From NCBI GenBank assembly GCA_031290075.1, contig JAITOG010000008.1, positions 1 to 9,042 on the forward strand: 9,042 nt of DNA. Direction: 5' to 3'. A model generated the notes under the pieces. The model made no database searches. It saw nothing but the letters and a program-made list of their open reading frames with translations, and was not told where the DNA came from. Positions 5,404-9,042 of the stretch are shown here, one piece after another; position 1 is the stretch's first letter; every line of letters begins with the position of its first letter. The position numbers and the translations under genes were made by a program. The stretch comes from Holosporales bacterium. GTDB taxonomy: Bacteria > Pseudomonadota > Alphaproteobacteria > BNTO01.

Positions 5404-5565
5404 AGCTTTTCATAAAAAAAAAGTTGCACGCTGTGTTTGAGAAAGTAAAACATATTTTTATTTATTTTTTAAATAATAATTATTTACTTAAAACTTATGA
5501 TTAATCTTTCTTTAAGAAAAAATACTTTACCATTTATTTAGATAAGTCTTTTTATATTTAAGGAT
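5404..5565 (+). other. AT-rich leader region of the large repeat-protein gene
   Basis: This non-coding stretch lies between the terminator and the large gene. It holds a perfect AT palindrome, AAATAATAATTATTT (5471-5485), and a small inverted repeat, TTTCTT-T-AAGAAA (about 5509-5521). No -35/-10 pair stands out from the AT background; TTGCAC at 5424-5429 lacks a partner at proper spacing. The promoter cannot be placed with confidence. Confidence 0.4.
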
Positions 5566-8500
5566 ATGGTAAAACAATTTTTAGAGCGTTTATTAATATT
5601 TTTAGAATTTACAGCATTTGTAAGTATTCCTTTAAATACCACAAACATAGATCAAGATATAATCACCAGTACAGCTGATGCACTTGCTCAAATTTATGCA
5701 ACTTTCAAAAACACAATTGAAAACTACGTACAGGTAGAAGATTATTTATCAAAAAGTTCCCTTACTACTTTCAAAAACACAGAAACTGCGCAAAATAAAA
5801 AGTGGTATATAACGGAATTACAAAATCTTCTTTTTGATAGACTTATAAGATTTTATGAATCCGGAGGATCAAGCGCAGAAAAAAAATTAAGAGAAATAAT
5901 AAAAAATTTAACTGAAAGTATTTTTATATCGAATGTAAAGATGATTAATTTAAATAATATAGTAAAAATGCTGGATACTGAAAGTAATGACTTAAACATT
6001 GAAAATGTAGAAGAAAATGCAGAAATCCTAAAAACACAGATAGATAATTTAGGGACAAAAATAAATGAGTTAAACACAAGTATCGTTGAGTCTAATAGAA
6101 AAATAGACTACTTAGAAGAAGTAATAACAGGCTTGAATCCATATAACAATATAAATAATTTGGACCTAAATGCAAAAACAACAAGATTAAATACAAATAT
6201 AAGTGCTTTAGAGTTAAATATAAACACAAAGATAAATATTTTAAACACAGAAAAAGACAATTTAAACACAGAGAAAAATGACTTAAACACAACAATAAAT
6301 AATTTAAATGAAACTATTGAACAATTGCGAAATCAAGAATTAATAACTACTTCCTTATTTCCAGAATTTTTTATTTTGGAAAAAGAGGAAAAAAAAATCG
6401 TGGGGTACTCTGCTTCTATTGATGAAACTCCTAATACCAAGATTTTAGCAAAAATAGAAAATTATTTTCCAGGGGCCATAAAAATAATAGCTCCACTATT
6501 TTTGGAAGATTGGATAAAACATTCTTTTAAAAGAGCAAATATTACTATGTTTTTTGATCAAAATTTAGCAATTGACGCTTCTATATCTGAATGTATAAAA
6601 AATATTGAAGTAACATTATCAGAAACAATTCAAACAATTGATTCTGACCTTTTTGAAGATATTGAAAATTTAATACTTTCAATTCCTTTTCGTTCTCCTC
6701 TTAACTATCCAGAAATTTCTGAAGGAGCATTTGAAAATACTAATTTAATCCTTAGAATAGCAAAAGAATATACCTCTATTGATGAGATTTTAGAAAAATA
6801 TCCAATGGCAAAAGGGCTTATTTTATCAAGCCCAACAGAAATTGGCAGAATTTACGGATCAATAGAAAAGATTTTCTTAGAAGATGATACAATACCAAGT
6901 TACGCATATAACGCTAAAGATCAATTTGAAAATTTTTGGAATACACAGGAAAATTATTTGGACTCACCTATCCAGCTATTTACACAAAGTATAACTCTTG
7001 ATAATGTAAAAAATTTACTTACTCATTTTCCAAATACCAAAGAAATCAGGCTTCCAACTTCTATAACAAGTATTGATGATGATGCTTTTAAAGACTATAT
7101 GAATCTGACATCAATAGTAATTCCAGACTCTGTTACTAGCATTGGTGCAAACGCTTTTTATGGTTGCTCAAAACTAGCATCAGTGATAATCCCAAATTCT
7201 GTTACTAGTATTGGCGCAAATGCTTTTTATGGTTGCTTAAAACTAAAATCGATAGTAATTCCAAACTCTGTTACTAGTATTAAGGCCGGAGCTTTTTCGG
7301 GAGCAAATCTAAAGTCAGCAATAATTCCAGACTCTATTACTAGTATTGAACAAGGTATTTTTGACAGTAATCCAAACTTAAAATCATTAGCAATTTTAGG
7401 GCCTATAACAGTACTTCCTCAAACTCTTTTTTATGATTGTAGTAGTTTATCATCGATAACAATTCCCGATTCTATTACAAGTATTACTAACGGGTCTACT
7501 AATTTTTATTATAATACACCTTCTTTAAATACAATAAATATCCTTTGTTATGGGGAAACTCCAAATGTTTCCGGATTATTAAATACTTTAAAACATAACC
7601 CTAATTTCCCTACAAATCAAATAATGGACTTAAAGGTTTTATTAAGTGATAAAGTTGTTAATCTTCAAAAAGATGCAGGAACATTAATTGATTATATCAA
7701 TAGTATTTTAGCTATAAATTCAAGTAGTAATGAAGTAATAGCAGTAATATTTACTAAAGGAAGAACTGCTTCATTTACCTTAGACCTTTCAAATACAGAT
7801 CTTACAAGTACAGAGGGAATTTCTATAGCTGGTAATTTACCATGGAAAATTACCGGAATACCACTTGTACCACCTATATTAAAAGAAGGAGGGGAATTAG
7901 AAGATTTAATTTATGAATTACAAACGCAAATTGAAGATTTAACAACAGAAAAAGAAAATTTAGAAGTAGAAAGTGAGAAATTAGAAAATCAAATTGAGGA
8001 TCTAACAACAGAAAATAAAGATCTAACAACAGAAAATACTAACCTAGCAAGGAGAGTTGCCACCCTGACAGCAGCAAATACTAACCTATCAGGGCAAGTT
8101 TTTACCCTAACAACGGAAAAAGATAACCTAATAGAGGAAAATACAATCCTAGAAGAGAAATTTACTGATTTAGAAGATAAAGTTTCTACCATAGCAACTC
8201 AAGTTAGTGCAAGGACTACTGGCTTAATAGATCTAGTTGGCACAGCAACTACTGGTTTAACGGGAAGAGTTGGTACTCTAGAAACTCAAGTTAGTGCAAC
8301 AAATACGGGCTTAATAGCGGTAGTTGGAGCAACAAATACCGCTGGCTTAAGAAGGAAAGTTGGCGATTTAGAAACTAGTGTTGGAACATCAGATAGCGAT
8401 GGCCTAAGAAAGAAAGTTATTGATCTAGAAACTAGTGTTGGGGTAACAGTTAGTACTGGCTTAAGAAAGGATGTTGCTGATCTAATAGCCGCTGGCCTAA

Positions 8501-9042
8501 TAACGAGAGTTGGTACTTTAGAAACTCAGGTAAGTGCAGCGACTACTGGCCTAATAACGAAAGTTAGTACCTTAGAAACTCAGGTAAGTGCAGCAAATAC
8601 TGGCCTAATCGCAATAGTTGGGGCAACAGTTAGTACTGGCTTAAGAAAGGATGTTGCTGATCTAAAAACTAGTGTTGGTACATCAGTTAATAATGGTTTA
8701 AGAAAAGATGTTGCTGAGTTAATAGCCGCTGGCCTAATAACTAAAGTTGGTACTCTAGAAACTCAAGTTAGTGCGGAGACCACTGGCCTAATAGCAAGAG
8801 TTAGTTCTTTAGAAGGGATAGTTGATTTTCTAGCCACGAGCGAAAATCCTTTAACAGGGGATGTTTCTGCTATAGCAGGTAGAGTTAATACTCTAGAAAG
8901 TAATGTTGGTACAATAGCAACTGCTGGTCTAAGAGGAGATGTTGCTACTCTGAAAACTCAAGTTAGTGCAACAACCACGGGACTAATAGATTTAGTTGGT
9001 ACAGCAACTACTGGCTTAAGAGGAAAAGTTACTAGCTTAGAA
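5566..9042 (+). CDS. giant coiled-coil / BspA-type LRR / repeat-stalk protein, C-terminus outside window
   Basis: The frame stays open from ATG 5566 to the last base (1159 codons, no stop). The frame opens at TAG 5539-5541, so this is the only ATG near the 5' end. AAGGA sits one base before it, unusually close for a ribosome site. Domains in order: a hydrophobic but acidic N-terminus (FLERLLIFLEFTAFVSIP), a weak secretion signal at best; helical region and coiled coil about 100-260, ending in a five-leucine zipper (L226, 233, 240, 247, 254) built of LNTEKDN-like heptads; a globular region 265-490 with degenerate LRR-like strands; seven BspA-type (LRR_5) units about 497-656, of the form IPxSVTSIGANAFYGC; a beta-rich linker 660-775; a second leucine zipper 778-865; then from 886 a stalk of 11/12- and 18/19-residue units beginning GL. 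BspA-type LRR proteins are typically surface or host-binding. An adhesin or effector role is inference. No membrane anchor is visible in this part. Confidence 0.85.
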   Translation, partial: MVKQFLERLLIFLEFTAFVSIPLNTTNIDQDIITSTADALAQIYATFKNTIENYVQVEDYLSKSSLTTFKNTETAQNKKWYITELQNLLFDRLIRFYESGGSSAEKKLREIIKNLTESIFISNVKMINLNNIVKMLDTESNDLNIENVEENAEILKTQIDNLGTKINELNTSIVESNRKIDYLEEVITGLNPYNNINNLDLNAKTTRLNTNISALELNINTKINILNTEKDNLNTEKNDLNTTINNLNETIEQLRNQELITTSLFPEFFILEKEEKKIVGYSASIDETPNTKILAKIENYFPGAIKIIAPLFLEDWIKHSFKRANITMFFDQNLAIDASISECIKNIEVTLSETIQTIDSDLFEDIENLILSIPFRSPLNYPEISEGAFENTNLILRIAKEYTSIDEILEKYPMAKGLILSSPTEIGRIYGSIEKIFLEDDTIPSYAYNAKDQFENFWNTQENYLDSPIQLFTQSITLDNVKNLLTHFPNTKEIRLPTSITSIDDDAFKDYMNLTSIVIPDSVTSIGANAFYGCSKLASVIIPNSVTSIGANAFYGCLKLKSIVIPNSVTSIKAGAFSGANLKSAIIPDSITSIEQGIFDSNPNLKSLAILGPITVLPQTLFYDCSSLSSITIPDSITSITNGSTNFYYNTPSLNTINILCYGETPNVSGLLNTLKHNPNFPTNQIMDLKVLLSDKVVNLQKDAGTLIDYINSILAINSSSNEVIAVIFTKGRTASFTLDLSNTDLTSTEGISIAGNLPWKITGIPLVPPILKEGGELEDLIYELQTQIEDLTTEKENLEVESEKLENQIEDLTTENKDLTTENTNLARRVATLTAANTNLSGQVFTLTTEKDNLIEENTILEEKFTDLEDKVSTIATQVSARTTGLIDLVGTATTGLTGRVGTLETQVSATNTGLIAVVGATNTAGLRRKVGDLETSVGTSDSDGLRKKVIDLETSVGVTVSTGLRKDVADLIAAGLITRVGTLETQVSAATTGLITKVSTLETQVSAANTGLIAIVGATVSTGLRKDVADLKTSVGTSVNNGLRKDVAELIAAGLITKVGTLETQVSAETTGLIARVSSLEGIVDFLATSENPLTGDVSAIAGRVNTLESNVGTIATAGLRGDVATLKTQVSATTTGLIDLVGTATTGLRGKVTSLE
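7054..7533 (+). repeat. BspA-type leucine-rich repeat array (seven units)
   Basis: Units are marked by the Pro of IPxS(V/I)TSI at residues 497, 520, 543, 566, 588, about 613 and 634. The first spacings are exactly 23 residues (69 nt). Units two and three are nearly identical in DNA (7120-7250), including GCTTTTTATGGTTGC in both, so they duplicated recently. Later units diverge (FSGANL, FDSNPNL, FYDCSSL). The pattern is the LRR_5 family, which forms a curved beta-strand solenoid used for binding. Confidence 0.85.
8445..8485 (+). repeat. exact 41-bp duplication within the stalk, copy 1
   Basis: This stretch recurs without a mismatch at 8625-8665, 180 nt (60 codons) downstream. The 60 residues equal four units (12+18+18+12). 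It indicates a recent tandem duplication or conversion of a four-unit block. Confidence 0.8.
8625..8665 (+). repeat. exact 41-bp duplication within the stalk, copy 2
   Basis: Identical to 8445-8485. After it the copies diverge (LIAA following in the first, LKTSVG in the second), so unit boundaries have since been reshuffled. Confidence 0.8.

Larger units (their letters stand above)
8221..9042 (+). repeat. C-terminal stalk of 11/12- and 18/19-residue repeats
   Basis: From residue 886 almost every unit begins GL(I/R/T). Long units read like GLITKVGTLETQVSAATT (18) or GLRKDVADLKTSVGTSVNN (19). Short units read like GLIDLVGTATT (11), GLIAIVGATVST or GLRKDVADLIAA (12). Leu2, Val6, Leu9 and Val13 give 4-3-4 hydrophobic spacing, and long minus short is one heptad. 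At least fifteen units are visible, with one irregular insertion (about residues 1080-1120, VDFLATSENPLTGDVS). The array continues past the window end. Confidence 0.85.

Noticed and set aside
5853..6295. Several minus-strand frames opposite the large gene (also 7989-8192)
   Set aside because: Antisense to heptad repeats; the repetitive peptides simply mirror LNT and LTTEN codons.
1..9042. CRISPR array
   Set aside because: The repeats seen are coding (LRR and stalk) or dispersed palindromes; there is no regular spacer structure and no cas gene.

Overview
The window is AT-rich (roughly 70% A+T by eye) and carries ankyrin repeats, BspA-type leucine-rich repeats, long coiled coils, two proteins with plausible signal peptides, a decayed gene and dispersed palindromic repeats. 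That mix fits the accessory DNA of a host-associated, probably intracellular bacterium. The NuoC/NuoD-like pair resembles proteobacterial complex I subunits, and the palindromes recall those of Rickettsia and Wolbachia, so an alphaproteobacterial symbiont (Rickettsiales or Holosporales type) is my best guess. No rRNA, tRNA or housekeeping marker is present to prove it.

Layout. (1) 1-86: the tail of an unseen + strand transcript and a strong intrinsic terminator. (2) 87-416: no gene, but several inverted and dispersed repeats. (3) 417-1987, minus strand: a translationally coupled nuoC-like/nuoD-like pair. The frames are intact, but the nuoD-like protein has lost the N-terminal quinone-site motifs and the nuoC-like protein is short. 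(4) 1988-2468: intergenic, with two palindromic elements and a second copy of repeats seen in region 2. (5) 2469-3143, minus: a small cysteine-containing secreted protein of unknown function. (6) 3144-3443: divergent intergenic region. (7) 3444-4880, plus: a 478-residue probably exported coiled-coil protein, followed by a second copy of the 90-bp palindromic element. (8) 5007-5347: an ankyrin-repeat gene remnant with a one-base frameshift, then a clear terminator. (9) 5566 to the window end: a very large open frame (at least 1159 codons, no stop reached) encoding a coiled-coil / BspA-LRR / coiled-coil / 11-18-residue-repeat protein, probably a surface or effector protein acting on a host.

The genes do not form one obvious pathway. 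The two least ordinary items are the apparently retained but catalytically altered NuoC-NuoD pair, standing without other complex I genes, and the giant repeat protein whose C-terminal part alternates 11/12- and 18/19-residue units. The dispersed cloverleaf-like palindrome, whose two copies differ by symmetric substitutions, is the best candidate for an undescribed repeat family.
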